From assembly GCF_003337275.1 (NCBI RefSeq), contig NZ_QPJQ01000001.1, positions 62,001-126,000 of the forward strand: 64,000 nt of DNA, read 5' to 3'. A program made the position numbers and the translations under genes. Numbering within the stretch: position 1 is the stretch's first letter; each line of letters starts with the position of its first letter. Source of the DNA: Marinomonas foliarum (GTDB taxonomy: Bacteria > Pseudomonadota > Gammaproteobacteria > Pseudomonadales > Marinomonadaceae). Below the pieces are notes generated by a model, which was given only the letters and a program-made list of their open reading frames with translations, did no database searches and had not been told where the DNA came from. Positions 51,106 through 60,833 of the stretch are shown piece after piece.

Positions 51106-52620
51106 TTACGCCACAGTTTTTTTATGCTGGTTACGAGACCAAATAAAGCTAAATTTGGCACCACCAGATTCACTAGCATCAATCAACACAGCACCACCGT
51201 GCCAGAACGCAATCCTCTGAACAATCGCTAATCCCAAACCATACCCTCCTGAGGCTCGTGTACGGCTATTGTCTAGCCGTTGAAATGGTATAAAGACTTT
51301 ATCTCTATCTTCAAAAGCAATGCCTGGGCCATCATCCTCAATATCTAATTGCCAACGTTCGTCATCGTATGAAAAAGTCACAGATATTGCTGTCGAGGCA
51401 TATTTGGCGGCATTAAGAATTAGATTTTGCAAAGCGCGACTTAAATGATGCTCGTCAGCTAAGACAATATCTTCTTTGGAAATATTCACTTCAACGCTAA
51501 GATGCTGCAACAACAAATGATTATGACTCAAAATCCCATCAACCAATTGCGATACAGACAACTCTTTAAAGTTAAGTTCTAACGAACCACCCTCTAGTTT
51601 TCCGTAGGTTAATACCTCATCTACAAGGGTATTTAACTCTTCTACATCACCTTCTAGAGCTTCTATCGTTTTAGCAACACCATCATCCACTTCATCTTTC
51701 ATAACCTCTAACCCAAAGCGTAAACGAGCGATCGGAGTTCTAAGTTCATGGGAAATGGCATTAATCATCTCTCTCTGCACTTTTAATAAGCGCTGTATAT
51801 GAGAGGACATTGAATCAAATGAATAAGCTAACTCTTTTAATGTCCCACTACTGTCTGGAACACCTTTTGGAAGGCCGCTTCGGCCACGGGCAATCTGGCG
51901 AGTAATACTTTCAAATGTCTTGCGTTTAGAATCTAACGAAACGAGCTCCCGCCAAATTAAAATCAACATGACAGCGATTCCCAAACCCACGACGATAACA
52001 ACGACTAAGGATAAAGAAACATCATTTTCTTCAGTGACAAACACCAGTAGAGATTGACTGGCATTTTTATCTCTCCAAACAAAACCATGTTTAGTATAAG
52101 CTCCGTGGACTGTTGCCACGCCCGTTAATGGACCAGGAACGTCGTAAGAAACCGCCTCCATATCCACACAGTTGAAACTTTCCAGTAAAACCAACTTGTC
52201 TGAATAACTTATTAAATCCGTTAACAATAACTGACTAAGCAAAAACTCTAACTGAAACAATGGATCACTTTCATCAACACGACCAACCAGCACGGGCTCA
52301 TCGGATTTACCAAGAGCTATCTGATAACTGTCTTCGGGGAGTTTTAGCCACTTTTTCTCTTGAATCAAAGCTGAAATGGCCGAAATATTGAGAGATTCTC
52401 TGGGTTGAACAGTCCAGTTGAATTGGGACTCTGGAATTTCTTGTCGAATACCTGAAAGCAATAAGGCTGAGCTTATTTCTGCATCGACACAGAGTAATTG
52501 CTCTTCTCTTGAGCCACTAAAACGAGCTTGAGTAAACTCAATAACAATATAGCAACATGCAACAATAACGACACCTCCTATAATAAGGTGTCGATATAAT
52601 CGCCACATTTCAGCACGCAT
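51106..52620 (-). CDS. sensor histidine kinase, RstB-like
   Basis: A 504-aa membrane kinase. A transmembrane segment at about 9-30 and a second at about 203-223 enclose a periplasmic domain with two or three Cys. HAMP follows (about 225-280), then HisKA with INAISHELRTPIARLRF (His near 290), and an HATPase with NLILNAAKYA, IEDDGPGI and GGYGLGLAIV. Organisation and partner are like RstB of E. coli. The gene is four bases after its response regulator, so they are co-transcribed. The signal is unknown. Confidence 0.9.
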   Translation of the reverse strand: MRAEMWRLYRHLIIGGVVIVACCYIVIEFTQARFSGSREEQLLCVDAEISSALLLSGIRQEIPESQFNWTVQPRESLNISAISALIQEKKWLKLPEDSYQIALGKSDEPVLVGRVDESDPLFQLEFLLSQLLLTDLISYSDKLVLLESFNCVDMEAVSYDVPGPLTGVATVHGAYTKHGFVWRDKNASQSLLVFVTEENDVSLSLVVVIVVGLGIAVMLILIWRELVSLDSKRKTFESITRQIARGRSGLPKGVPDSSGTLKELAYSFDSMSSHIQRLLKVQREMINAISHELRTPIARLRFGLEVMKDEVDDGVAKTIEALEGDVEELNTLVDEVLTYGKLEGGSLELNFKELSVSQLVDGILSHNHLLLQHLSVEVNISKEDIVLADEHHLSRALQNLILNAAKYASTAISVTFSYDDERWQLDIEDDGPGIAFEDRDKVFIPFQRLDNSRTRASGGYGLGLAIVQRIAFWHGGAVLIDASESGGAKFSFIWSRNQHKKTVA

Positions 52621-52624
52621 CAGG

Positions 52625-53344
52625 CTACACTTCTTTTACGAACAAATAACCTTTGCTACGAATGGTCTTAATACGACGAGGGTGAATAGGATCATCACCT
52701 ATTTTCGAGCGTATACGAGAAATACGAACATCGACAGATCTGTCTTGACCATCGTATTCAATACCACGTAACTCTCCGAAAATTTCTTCTCGACTAAGAA
52801 TTCGTCCAGCATTACTCGACAACAGCCATAGCAAATCAAACTCTGCACTGGTTAACTCAACCTCTTCTTCAAGAAGCCATGCCTCACGACGAGAATTATC
52901 AATAGTTAATGGGCCAAATATGAGGTTTTGCTCTTCTTTAGAGGAGGCAGCGTCAAGGTCAACATCTTGATTACTACGACGTAATAAAGACTGAACCCTA
53001 GCTAACAACACTCTAGGCTTGGCTGGTTTAGACACATAATCATCTGCACCAATCTCCAAACCTAATATCTGATCAACATCATCACTGCGAGCCGTTAGCA
53101 TTAAAATAGGACCTTTATAGTCATTTCGAACACTTCGACATACTGTAAAGCCATCAGCACCTGGTAGCATCAAATCAAGGATTACTAAAGAAGGCTGCTC
53201 GGCAATAATACGAGAAATTGCTTTACGTCCATCAGGTTCAATTGCCACATTGAAGCCATTTTTTTGCAAATATTCCTGAGTAAGTAGCGCCAAGCGCTCA
53301 TCATCTTCCACTATCAAAATAGTTTTGTTGTCATCTATACTCAT
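52625..53344 (-). CDS. OmpR-family response regulator, RstA-like
   Basis: A 239-aa response regulator. The receiver domain (about 8-120) has ILIVEDDERLALL, phospho-Asp 57 in LVILDLMLPGADG, LTARSDD and the KPAKPR loop with the conserved Lys. A short linker leads to an OmpR-type winged helix (about 145-239: VELTSAEFDLLWLLSSNAGR; RSVDVRISRIRSKIG; IKTIRSKGYLF). It regulates genes in response to the kinase encoded downstream. Confidence 0.93.
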   Translation of the reverse strand: MSIDDNKTILIVEDDERLALLTQEYLQKNGFNVAIEPDGRKAISRIIAEQPSLVILDLMLPGADGFTVCRSVRNDYKGPILMLTARSDDVDQILGLEIGADDYVSKPAKPRVLLARVQSLLRRSNQDVDLDAASSKEEQNLIFGPLTIDNSRREAWLLEEEVELTSAEFDLLWLLSSNAGRILSREEIFGELRGIEYDGQDRSVDVRISRIRSKIGDDPIHPRRIKTIRSKGYLFVKEV

Positions 53345-53393
53345 GGGCGATCCTCGTCCAGTTATTATCGTTTTAGATCAAAAGACTTATAAA

Positions 53394-53849
53394 TCAATCT
53401 ACTAAAAGTTCTTTCATTTGTCTAACTCTGTCTCGATTAACACCAAAATCTGAGTAGCCAACCCTAGAAGCAGAGCGAACATGTATCACACTGTCCGCAT
53501 CAGGAAGGTAAACTTCGACATCATCCACATAACCAATCAATGAGCTTTTCACTTCAAAATGAACATAACCCAACGTACTGGCGATAATACGAGTACTTCC
53601 TTGCCCAAGCAGATATGACTCAATAGCCAGCTGTGCACTTTTTCGATCACTGGTATAAATAATCGGCTCAGCATAATGGACTTCATCATCTTCTGATGCT
53701 TGAGTTGAGACACAGTTTGGAGAAGAAGGGCAAGCCTTTAAAAAGCCATCGGTTAAACCCAACCCTTCTGGTAATTTATTGCCAATACTGACATAAATGC
53801 CAAACCCAATAACCAAAGCAACAACTAATCCAATTATCCAGCGAACCAT
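53394..53849 (-). CDS. DUF1499 membrane-anchored protein
   Basis: A 151-aa protein with an N-terminal membrane segment (IIGLVVALVIGFGIYVSIG) followed by a DUF1499 domain: LKACPSSPNCVSTQASEDDEVHYAEPI, then RIIASTLGYVHFEVKSSLIGYVDDVEVYL and VIHVRSASRVGYSDFGVNRDRV. Both Cys of CPSSPNC are conserved in the family. Function is unknown. It lies between rluB and the two-component genes on the same strand. Confidence 0.85.
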   Translation of the reverse strand: MVRWIIGLVVALVIGFGIYVSIGNKLPEGLGLTDGFLKACPSSPNCVSTQASEDDEVHYAEPIIYTSDRKSAQLAIESYLLGQGSTRIIASTLGYVHFEVKSSLIGYVDDVEVYLPDADSVIHVRSASRVGYSDFGVNRDRVRQMKELLVD

Positions 53850-53878
53850 GCTTCTGCGACTCCTAAGCCATTTTTATC

Positions 53879-54781
53879 TTAACGAAACGATCTTTTACCT
53901 GGCTTTTTAGGTTTAAACTCAGGCTTATCATTGCTCTGCCAATCAAAACCTTTAGGTGGCGCACGACGAGCTCCACCGGCTGTGGCTTTGTTTTTATGGC
54001 GTTTCAACTCTAATTTCTCTTGTTGAGTTTTTGATGTCAATTCCGATAGTTTCAGATCAACCATTGCGCACAAAGAGTTAACGTCTTTATCTTCCATCTC
54101 GACCCAACGCCCAACTTTAGCTTTAGATGGCAAAAAGACAGGACCAAAACGAACACGTTTCAAACGGTTAACTTTAACGCCTTGAGACTCCCAAAGACGA
54201 CGAACTTCACGGTTACGGCCTTCCATCAAGCAAACATAGAACCAACGGTTAATACCTTCACCACCGCCATCAACAATGTCGGTAAACTTGGCAACGCCAT
54301 CATCTAAAATAACGCCTTTTTTAAGTACGGCTAAATTTTCTTCTGTTACTTCACCCATCACGCGAACAAGATACTCACGATCAATTTCCGTTGATGGATG
54401 CATTAATCGATTTGCCAATTCACCGTCAGTTGTGAACAGAAGCAAACCCGATGTATTAATATCCAAACGGCCAACAGCAATCCAACGCTCTCCGCGCAGC
54501 TTTGGCAGCTTATCAAACACAGTAGGTCGACCCTCAGGGTCTTTACGAGTACATACTTCGCCTTCTGGTTTGTTATAAATAATAACGCGGCGGTTTTCAC
54601 CTGCCTCAGTAGCAATAATAGAATAGCCATCTATTGTGATCGTATCTTTCACGCTAACGCGGTCACCCAATGTAGCAACTTCGCCATTAACCAATACACG
54701 ACCTTCGCGAATACGAGTTTCCATCTCACGACGTGAACCTTGACCCGCTCTTGCTAATACTTTTTGTAACTTCTCGTCCAT
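53879..54781 (-). CDS. rluB: 23S rRNA pseudouridine synthase RluB
   Basis: A 300-aa RsuA-family enzyme that forms pseudouridine at position 2605 of 23S rRNA. An S4 RNA-binding domain is at the start ([18 protein letters not shown]), the catalytic Asp is in [16 protein letters not shown], and [19 protein letters not shown] and RVRFGPV follow. A basic tail ([19 protein letters not shown]...[11 protein letters not shown]) is typical of RluB. The start is codon 12 of the longest frame (MDEKLQ), with AGAGG upstream. Confidence 0.93.
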   Translation of the reverse strand: MDEKLQKVLARAGQGSRREMETRIREGRVLVNGEVATLGDRVSVKDTITIDGYSIIATEAGENRRVIIYNKPEGEVCTRKDPEGRPTVFDKLPKLRGERWIAVGRLDINTSGLLLFTTDGELANRLMHPSTEIDREYLVRVMGEVTEENLAVLKKGVILDDGVAKFTDIVDGGGEGINRWFYVCLMEGRNREVRRLWESQGVKVNRLKRVRFGPVFLPSKAKVGRWVEMEDKDVNSLCAMVDLKLSELTSKTQQEKLELKRHKNKATAGGARRAPPKGFDWQSNDKPEFKPKKPGKRSFR

Positions 54782-54896
54782 TACGAACCTCTTAGAGGGA
54801 ATGCTTCTCAGCAACCCAGTTTTAATAAAATTAGTTAACTATTTTCCGCATTATAAGTCACACAGCCTGAGACTTTACAGCGGTATCTGTACCATT

Positions 54897-55517
54897 TTAC
54901 GCAAACGGCGCAGGATCACCAGCACCAATACGCACCACCTCGATACTGTCTGCATCCATTTTAACAACTGTTGTCGGTTGCAGCCCACAAAAACCGCCGT
55001 CAATCACTAAATCTAGAGCATGCTCCAACGTATCGCGAATATCATATGGATCTGTCATTGGGTCCGTTTCGCCAGGTAGAATCAAAGATACACTCATAAT
55101 CGGAGCACCCAATTCTTCTAGTAGCGCAGAAACTATCTGATTATTGGGAATGCGAATACCAATCGTTTTTCTTTTTGGATGCAGCAATCGTCTCGGTACT
55201 TCTGATGTGGCATTGAATATAAATGTGTAAGGGCCTGGGGTATTGTTTTTTAATAATCGGTATAAGTGATTATCAAAACGTGCGTATGTTGATATTTCAG
55301 ACAAGTCCCGGCACACCAAGGTAAAGTTGTGCTTATCGTCTAAACGACGAATAGCACGAATTCGATCTAAAGCAGTCTTATCGCCAAGGTGACAGCCAAG
55401 TGAATACCCACAATCCGTAGGGTAAGCAATTACGCCGCCTCCGCGAATCACTTCCGCTGCTTGCTTTATCAAGCGTACTTGCGGATTTTCTGGGTGTATC
55501 TGAAAAAATTGACTCAA
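54897..55517 (-). CDS. yciO: YciO/Sua5-type L-threonylcarbamoyladenylate synthase family protein
   Basis: A 206-aa YrdC/Sua5-fold protein that resembles E. coli YciO: LSQFFQIHPENPQVRL at the start, GGGVIAYPTDCGYSLGC, HNFTLVCRDLSEISTYA, NNTPGPYTFIF, RRLLHPKRKTIGIRIP and LVIDGGFCGLQPTTVV. It may form threonylcarbamoyl-AMP for tRNA modification, although YciO is usually a secondary homologue of TsaC. The start is taken as the TTG at 55517, with GGAG six bases upstream and agreement with YciO; the longer GTG form starts at 55529. Confidence 0.88.
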   Translation of the reverse strand: MSQFFQIHPENPQVRLIKQAAEVIRGGGVIAYPTDCGYSLGCHLGDKTALDRIRAIRRLDDKHNFTLVCRDLSEISTYARFDNHLYRLLKNNTPGPYTFIFNATSEVPRRLLHPKRKTIGIRIPNNQIVSALLEELGAPIMSVSLILPGETDPMTDPYDIRDTLEHALDLVIDGGFCGLQPTTVVKMDADSIEVVRIGAGDPAPFA

Positions 55518-55566
55518 TCTGCTCTCCACAAAAATTTATAAATTGAAATAACCGAGCCTCAATGGA

Positions 55567-56418
55567 TTATGCCCATGACTGCCATACCAAATCCACCTCG
55601 CTTTCATGAATTTGGGTAAACTTGCCAACCTGCATCCATGGCCCATATGGTCCGTGATAATCACTTCCTACGGAAGCTTTTAAATCAAATTCTCTCGACA
55701 AACGCTCCAGCAATCGCACGCTATCCGGACGCTCATTTCCAGATACAATTTCAATTCCCGTTCCACCCCACTTTTTAAAATCACTCAGGAGTCGCTTTAA
55801 TTTAGTAACAGTTAAAGGGTAGCGTTTAGGATGGGCTAAAACCAGTTCAACATCCTGACCAGAAAGCGCAGTCAAAACATCCTCAAGTTCCGGCCAAACA
55901 TCACGTAACTGACCCAATTTTTTATTACCTAGATAGCGATCAAAGGCTTTATTAGTGTCTTTTACGAAGCCCTTTTCTACCAATAAAGAGGCAAAGTGTG
56001 GTCGCCCAAGCTGACTCTCTCCCGCCAAAGCAACCGCTTCATCATATAAATCAGGTAGCCCCTGCTTAACCAATAAGTCGGCTATCCGTCTAGCTCGGTC
56101 AAGACGAATCGCCTGATTTTCATTCACAATAGACAGCAATGCTGCGTTATCTAAGGAAAAATCCAAAGCAACCATGTGCAAAGGAATACCATTCCATTGC
56201 GTTGACAACTCGACACCATAAATAAAACTAAGTCCATGTTCAGAAGCTCGTTGACTCGCCTCTGCAATGCCATCTAATGTGTCATGATCAGTAAGAGCAA
56301 ATAAGGAAACGCCCTGATCAACGGCAAGATCGACAAGTTCCGTTGGCGATAAACGACCATCTGAACGCGTAGAGTGTGTATGTAAATCGACTTTTCGATA
56401 ACTTGCTGCTTCAGGCAT
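55567..56418 (-). CDS. PHP-domain phosphoesterase, YciV/RNase AM
   Basis: A 283-aa metal-dependent phosphoesterase. The PHP signature is complete: VDLHTHSTRSDGRLSP at residues 10-25, LFALTDHDTLDGI, YGVELSTQWNG, VLAHPKRYPL and a late SVGSDYHGPYGPWMQVG. In E. coli YciV (RNase AM, formerly TrpH) removes nucleotides from 5' ends of RNA and hydrolyses 3',5'-bisphosphates. It is upstream of yciO on the same strand, a conserved neighbourhood in gammaproteobacteria. Confidence 0.9.
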   Translation of the reverse strand: MPEAASYRKVDLHTHSTRSDGRLSPTELVDLAVDQGVSLFALTDHDTLDGIAEASQRASEHGLSFIYGVELSTQWNGIPLHMVALDFSLDNAALLSIVNENQAIRLDRARRIADLLVKQGLPDLYDEAVALAGESQLGRPHFASLLVEKGFVKDTNKAFDRYLGNKKLGQLRDVWPELEDVLTALSGQDVELVLAHPKRYPLTVTKLKRLLSDFKKWGGTGIEIVSGNERPDSVRLLERLSREFDLKASVGSDYHGPYGPWMQVGKFTQIHESEVDLVWQSWA

Positions 56419-56501
56419 AGATTGGCTGTTCTTTAAAAGGAATGGTGGTTATCATAAGTCCAGCATACATACATTTAAGTATACATTCACTGGATTTTTA
56501 T

Positions 56502-57038
56502 ATGAAAATACTGTTCGACTTCCTTCCTATTGTTATCTTCTTCGTTGTTTATAAAATGACAGGCAATATCATTTTAGCAACAGCTATCTTGATCCCCGCC
56601 ACCATACTTCAAGTGGGTTTCACTTGGTTCAAAAACAGAACAGTAGAAAAGATGCACTTGGTTTCTCTGGCATTAGTTGTACTGCTAGGTGGAGCAACAG
56701 TTCTACTTGGAGACGGTGATTTTATTAAATGGAAGCCAACAATTGTAAATGGTTTGTTTGCGATTGCATTTTTAGGCAGTCAATTCATTGGTGATAAAAA
56801 CATTATTCAACGTATGATGGGTGATAAATTAGATTTACCTTTCAAGGTATGGCGAACATTAAACCTTGCATGGGTTGGCTTTTTCATTATATCTGGTGTC
56901 ACCAATTTATATGTCGCGTTTTCATATAGCGAAGAAATTTGGGTAGATTTTAAATTGTTCGGTTTATTAGGAATGACCATTGTATTTATCATACTACAAG
57001 GCATTTATTTATCATCGCATTTGCAAAATAAGGAATAA
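56502..57038 (+). CDS. yciB: inner-membrane septation protein YciB/IspA family
   Basis: A 178-aa polytopic membrane protein (five segments) of the YciB/intracellular septation protein A family. Evidence: [19 protein letters not shown] at the start, [64 protein letters not shown] and [15 protein letters not shown]. The family is linked to envelope integrity and cell shape. The start is codon 21 of the longest frame, since family members begin at MK-LxDFxP. It is followed after two bases by yciI. Confidence 0.92.
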   Translation: MKILFDFLPIVIFFVVYKMTGNIILATAILIPATILQVGFTWFKNRTVEKMHLVSLALVVLLGGATVLLGDGDFIKWKPTIVNGLFAIAFLGSQFIGDKNIIQRMMGDKLDLPFKVWRTLNLAWVGFFIISGVTNLYVAFSYSEEIWVDFKLFGLLGMTIVFIILQGIYLSSHLQNKE

Positions 57039-57040
57039 CA

Positions 57041-57346
57041 ATGCTGTACTCAATTATTGGTGAAGATGTAGCAAACAGCCTTAGCGCTCGCATGCAGGCT
57101 CGCCCTGCTCACTTAGCTCGATTGGAGGCCCTACAAAATGAGGGTCGCTTAGTATTAGCTGGACCAAATCCAGCCATCGACTCAGAAAATCCAGGCGATG
57201 CGGGCTTTAGTGGCAGTGTTGTTATTGCTGAGTTTGCCAGCCTTGAAGAAGCGAAATCTTGGGCAGACGCAGACCCTTACGTAGCCGCTGGCGTTTATGA
57301 AAATGTGACTGTTAAGCCGTTCAAGCAAGTTTTTCCGAACGCCTAA
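57041..57346 (+). CDS. yciI: YciI family protein
   Basis: A 101-aa small protein of the YciI/YCII-related ferredoxin-like fold: [20 protein letters not shown], then [22 protein letters not shown] and [33 protein letters not shown]. The conserved His (PAHLAR) and Asp (ADADPY) are present. The biochemical role is unknown; relatives act as dehydrochlorinases or putative metal-binding enzymes. Co-transcribed with yciB. Confidence 0.9.
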   Translation: MLYSIIGEDVANSLSARMQARPAHLARLEALQNEGRLVLAGPNPAIDSENPGDAGFSGSVVIAEFASLEEAKSWADADPYVAAGVYENVTVKPFKQVFPNA

Positions 57347-57385
57347 AAGAAACACCCGCTAACCCTTCCCTTGAAGCTTTTAGCC

Positions 57386-57407
57386 CCTCCCTCTGCTAAG
57401 AGGGAGG
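57386..57407 (+). terminator. hairpin after yciI
   Basis: CCTCCCTCT (57386-57394) and AGAGGGAGG (57399-57407) pair perfectly around a GCTA loop. No T run follows, so it may be a GC-rich stop/stabilising stem or a repetitive palindrome unit and not a classical terminator. It lies between convergent genes. Confidence 0.5.
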
Positions 57408-57418
57408 CTGGTAGGGCG

Positions 57419-57700
57419 TTATTTCTTCACATCCGAATGCCCAAGATCTCGTTCAGGGTCAATCACATCCCGCATTCTCTGCTTTAGTACTTTCGCTTCT
57501 GGAAAACCGTCTTCTTTTTTACGGCACCAAATTTCTTCTCCATTCACCCTAACTTTAAAGATCCCACCTTGGGTTGGTACCAATGTGACGCTCTTGATAT
57601 CGTCATCAAAGGTTGTCAGTAGCTCTTGGGATAACCATGCCGCACGCAACATCCAACGACATAAGGTACAATATTCAATTTCTACGGCTGCAGTTCGCAT
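57419..57700 (-). CDS. SelT/SelW/SelH (Rdx) family protein
   Basis: A 93-aa thioredoxin-like protein of the Rdx family. The redox motif CTLC is near residues 11-14 (VEIEYCTLCRWMLRAAWLSQ), followed by LVPTQGGIFKVRVNGEEIWCRKKEDGFPEAKVLKQ, which is diagnostic. Where selenoproteins of the family have Sec, this one has Cys. A thiol oxidoreductase role is presumed. The start is codon nine of the longest frame (MRTAAVEIEYC), with GGAG about nine bases before it. Confidence 0.85.
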   Translation of the reverse strand: MRTAAVEIEYCTLCRWMLRAAWLSQELLTTFDDDIKSVTLVPTQGGIFKVRVNGEEIWCRKKEDGFPEAKVLKQRMRDVIDPERDLGHSDVKK

Positions 57701-57791
57701 TCGCTTTTTCTCCAAAATTTTCACTCGACGTCTTGGAACGTCAAGACATACCCAATACTATTGCCCATACATTAAATTAGGAAGTAGCACT

Positions 57792-58343
57792 ATGCGTAAA
57801 TATCTTATCACTGGTCTGGCTTTATTCACCCTTTGCTCCCAAGTAAACGCCACCGAAGTGGATATTGTAACAAATCAAGGTTCGATTAGAGTTGATCTAA
57901 ATGATGAAGCCGCACCAAAATCTGTTGCTAACTTTCTTCGTTACGCTGATGAAGGTTTCTATAACGACACGATTTTCCATCGCGTTATTCGTGGTTTTAT
58001 GGTTCAGGGCGGTGGCTTTACGAAAGACCTAGAACGAAAAACAACCCATCAAGCCGTTGCCTATGAAGGTGACAATGGCTTGGCTAATAATCGTGGCACA
58101 CTTGCCATGGCGCGTACACAAGATCCGAACAGCGCCACATCGCAGTTCTTTATCAATCAAGTTGATAACACCTTTTTGAATGACGGTGCCCGCGGTGCGG
58201 CCGGCTACACTGTTTTTGGCAAGGTCATTTCGGGAATGGATATCGTTGATGCCATCTCTGCTGTACCAACCTCTACAGTTGGTCCCTACCAAAATGTCCC
58301 AAAGACACCCGTTATTATCGAGAGCATCACACGTGTTAACTAG
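57792..58343 (+). CDS. ppiA: periplasmic peptidyl-prolyl cis-trans isomerase (cyclophilin)
   Basis: A 183-aa cyclophilin with a signal peptide (LITGLALFTLCSQVNA, cleavage before TEVDIV), so it acts in the periplasm. Catalytic segments are FHRVIRGFMVQGGGF (Arg and Phe of the active site), LAMARTQDPNSATSQFFINQ and GYTVFGKVISGMDIVD. Length matches PpiA. The longest frame begins far upstream in the convergent gene; the ATG at 57792 has GGAAG upstream and opens a proper signal peptide. Its end overlaps the mnmC start by 11 bases. Confidence 0.93.
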   Translation: MRKYLITGLALFTLCSQVNATEVDIVTNQGSIRVDLNDEAAPKSVANFLRYADEGFYNDTIFHRVIRGFMVQGGGFTKDLERKTTHQAVAYEGDNGLANNRGTLAMARTQDPNSATSQFFINQVDNTFLNDGARGAAGYTVFGKVISGMDIVDAISAVPTSTVGPYQNVPKTPVIIESITRVN

Positions 58344-60336
58344 TTACCAGTTGGAATCCCCTGCATTAAGTTGGGGTGAGGATGGCGCGCCTCACTCCAA
58401 CCAGTTTGACGATGTTTATTTTGACAAAGAGTCAGGACTGGAAGAAACACGCCACGTTTTTTTAAAAAACAATCAGTTAAGCGAACGCTGGGCATCACTT
58501 CAAAAAAACGCCTTCGTGATTGCTGAAACAGGCTTTGGTACAGGGCTAAATTTTTTATGTGCATGGCAGGCTTTTTTAGTCGAAGCGGGCGGCGATAAAC
58601 AGTTGCACTTCATCTCGGTCGAAAAATATCCCATGACCAAAAGCATGCTGACTGACGCATTAAAAATGTGGCCATCTATAAGCCATTTTAGTCAGCAACT
58701 AATCGATGCCTACCCAGAAGTGTGTCATGGCTTTCATCGCATTGAATTAGAACAAGGGCGAATCCAATTAACGCTTTGGTTTGGTGAAGCAGAAGACGGT
58801 TTCGCGGCGCTTGATGCAGACGTCGATGCTTGGTTTTTAGATGGTTTTGCACCAAGTAAAAACCCTGAAATGTGGTCTGATAACCTATTTCACCATATCC
58901 ATCGCCTTAGCCACCAAGGCACGACCTGTTCAACCTTTACCGCAGCAGGTATTGTACGTAGAGGGTTACAAAGCGTTGGCTTTGACGTGCGCAAAGTAAA
59001 AGGCTTTGGCCAGAAAAGAGAAATGACCGTTGGCGTTCTAAACACCACGACAACCCCATTGACTGAACGCATGTCTCAGGGACAATCTTGGTTCAACCTT
59101 CGCCAAGATGACACTCAAGACATCACTAAGGTATTGGTCGTGGGTGCTGGACTAGCAGGTGCCAATACAGCTTACGCTCTTGCTAAACAAGGCATACAAG
59201 TCGAGGTATGGGAACAAGGTGACTGTATTGCTGGCGGCGCGTCAGGTAACCCTCAAGGTATGCTTTACCCTAAATTGGCTGCACAGGACACACCCGTAAA
59301 TCGTTTTTATCTATCCGCTTACCTACATGCGACTCGCTTATATTCCAGCCTAGATACAAACAAACAATTCTGGGACGCCTGCGGATTAATACAAATACCG
59401 AAGCACGATAAAGAAGCCGAACGCTTTCAAAAGTTGCTTAATGAAAAGCTATACCCTGAAACTATTTTGCAAGCCTCAAAAGACAGAGAAGGCAGTTTAC
59501 TCTTACCGCTATCTGGCTGGGTCGTTCTGACAGAGCTTTGCAAGACTCTTTTGTCTCATGACAATATTAAGGTTTGCTTAAACACTAAGCTTGAAGACCT
59601 TTCTGCCATAAAGACAAATGATCAAACTATTGGCTGGCAGGCTCGATCTGCCGATCTTGAAACTGACTTCTCTCATGTAGTGCTTTGTACAGCCAATGAC
59701 ACCAAAGCCTTAGACATGACACCAAATATGCCAGACTACCCGATTCGGGGGCAAGTCTCGTTTATTGATATAGAAAAAGCCAAGTCAGCGTGCGAAGCCA
59801 TGGGAGAACCTGCCGATAAAACAAATTTCGACAAGGTGCTTTGTGAGTTTGGCTATGTTTCCCCATCGATAAATGGCTTGCTGCATTTTGGCTCTACGTA
59901 CGATCTAAAAGATCAAGATGGCCAAGTAAGAGAAGAAGGACACAAACGAAACTTAGCTATTTTGGAAAGCCTGCTTTTATTACCAAAAGAGACTTTTAAT
60001 AGTGAAGACTGCGGAGGACGAGTATCTTTTAGATGTGCCGTACCAGATTACACACCAATTGTTGGCCCTGTTCAATCGGATGAAATGTATCGGCAGGCAT
60101 ATTCAGCACTCAGTAGAAATGCTAAGTGGCAAAGTAATGAAATTGCAGAACCACTAACGCAGTTATTTATTAACATTGGGCACGGTTCTAGAGGATTAAT
60201 TTCAACGCCTTTGAGCGGCAGCTATATCGCAAGCTTAATTACTGGGGTGCCTTCCCCTTTAGAGCAGAAAATAAGTCATAAACTTCACCCGAGCCGCTTT
60301 ATAATCAGAGATATGAAGCGCAGCCAAAATAGCTAG
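58333..60336 (+). CDS. mnmC: bifunctional tRNA (mnm5s2U34) biosynthesis protein MnmC
   Basis: A 667-aa bifunctional enzyme that finishes the 5-methylaminomethyl-2-thiouridine at the wobble position of tRNA. The N-terminal methyltransferase part has FDDVYFDKESGLEETRHVFL, IAETGFGTGLNFLCAWQAF and DAWFLDGFAPSKNPEMWS. The C-terminal FAD oxidase part starts with VLVVGAGLAGANTAYALAKQG (dinucleotide fold) and has GGASGNPQGMLYPKL and HGSRGLISTPLSGSYIASL. The start is a GTG within the end of ppiA, giving a length equal to E. coli MnmC (668 aa); GAGAG lies eight bases upstream. Confidence 0.92.
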   Translation: MLTSYQLESPALSWGEDGAPHSNQFDDVYFDKESGLEETRHVFLKNNQLSERWASLQKNAFVIAETGFGTGLNFLCAWQAFLVEAGGDKQLHFISVEKYPMTKSMLTDALKMWPSISHFSQQLIDAYPEVCHGFHRIELEQGRIQLTLWFGEAEDGFAALDADVDAWFLDGFAPSKNPEMWSDNLFHHIHRLSHQGTTCSTFTAAGIVRRGLQSVGFDVRKVKGFGQKREMTVGVLNTTTTPLTERMSQGQSWFNLRQDDTQDITKVLVVGAGLAGANTAYALAKQGIQVEVWEQGDCIAGGASGNPQGMLYPKLAAQDTPVNRFYLSAYLHATRLYSSLDTNKQFWDACGLIQIPKHDKEAERFQKLLNEKLYPETILQASKDREGSLLLPLSGWVVLTELCKTLLSHDNIKVCLNTKLEDLSAIKTNDQTIGWQARSADLETDFSHVVLCTANDTKALDMTPNMPDYPIRGQVSFIDIEKAKSACEAMGEPADKTNFDKVLCEFGYVSPSINGLLHFGSTYDLKDQDGQVREEGHKRNLAILESLLLLPKETFNSEDCGGRVSFRCAVPDYTPIVGPVQSDEMYRQAYSALSRNAKWQSNEIAEPLTQLFINIGHGSRGLISTPLSGSYIASLITGVPSPLEQKISHKLHPSRFIIRDMKRSQNS

Positions 60337-60397
60337 CTAAAATGCATTGAAGCGTTTTACCACGCCTCAATGCATAGCACCACAAGCCACAATAACC

Positions 60398-60727
60398 TTA
60401 TGATTCAAAAAGAGCACAAGCGCTTGGAATAAGCGCAACAAATCGGTTGGAGGTTTGCGGGCGAATTATGTAATTATTAAGCTCAGGCAACAAAGCTCTC
60501 AGCTTATCACTCAGTTGCAGCAAGCTAGGGTTTATCGGTTCATAAGGATAAACATGGTCTTGTAGACTCAATTTATGCAACTCATCCAATTCATCTTGTA
60601 AAATGCCCTTCATCGCAAAAAAACGGTCTTTTTGGTTAATGTCATTGGTCTCCCAATAGGCATCAGAAAACGCTTCATTTAATTCATAAAAAATATGCAA
60701 CGCATCAGCAACATTTTTCTTAGACAT
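60398..60727 (-). CDS. hypothetical protein, 109 aa
   Basis: A soluble, mainly helical acidic protein (ALHIFYELNEAFSDAYWET; FFAMKGILQDELDELHKLSL). It has no signal peptide, membrane segment or Cys pair. I do not recognise the family. It is flanked by convergent mnmC (61-base gap) and divergent cysE, and the start is an ordinary ATG. Composition and isolation as a single unit support a real gene of unknown function. Confidence 0.6.
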   Translation of the reverse strand: MSKKNVADALHIFYELNEAFSDAYWETNDINQKDRFFAMKGILQDELDELHKLSLQDHVYPYEPINPSLLQLSDKLRALLPELNNYIIRPQTSNRFVALIPSACALFES

Positions 60728-60833
60728 GCTATCTCCAATCTTTCTTAGGCAATATTACTATTACCCCTTGTATTGTTTAACCCTAACCCTATAACCTACA
60801 TTCTAAACATGAATCAATATAGGTGAATACCCC

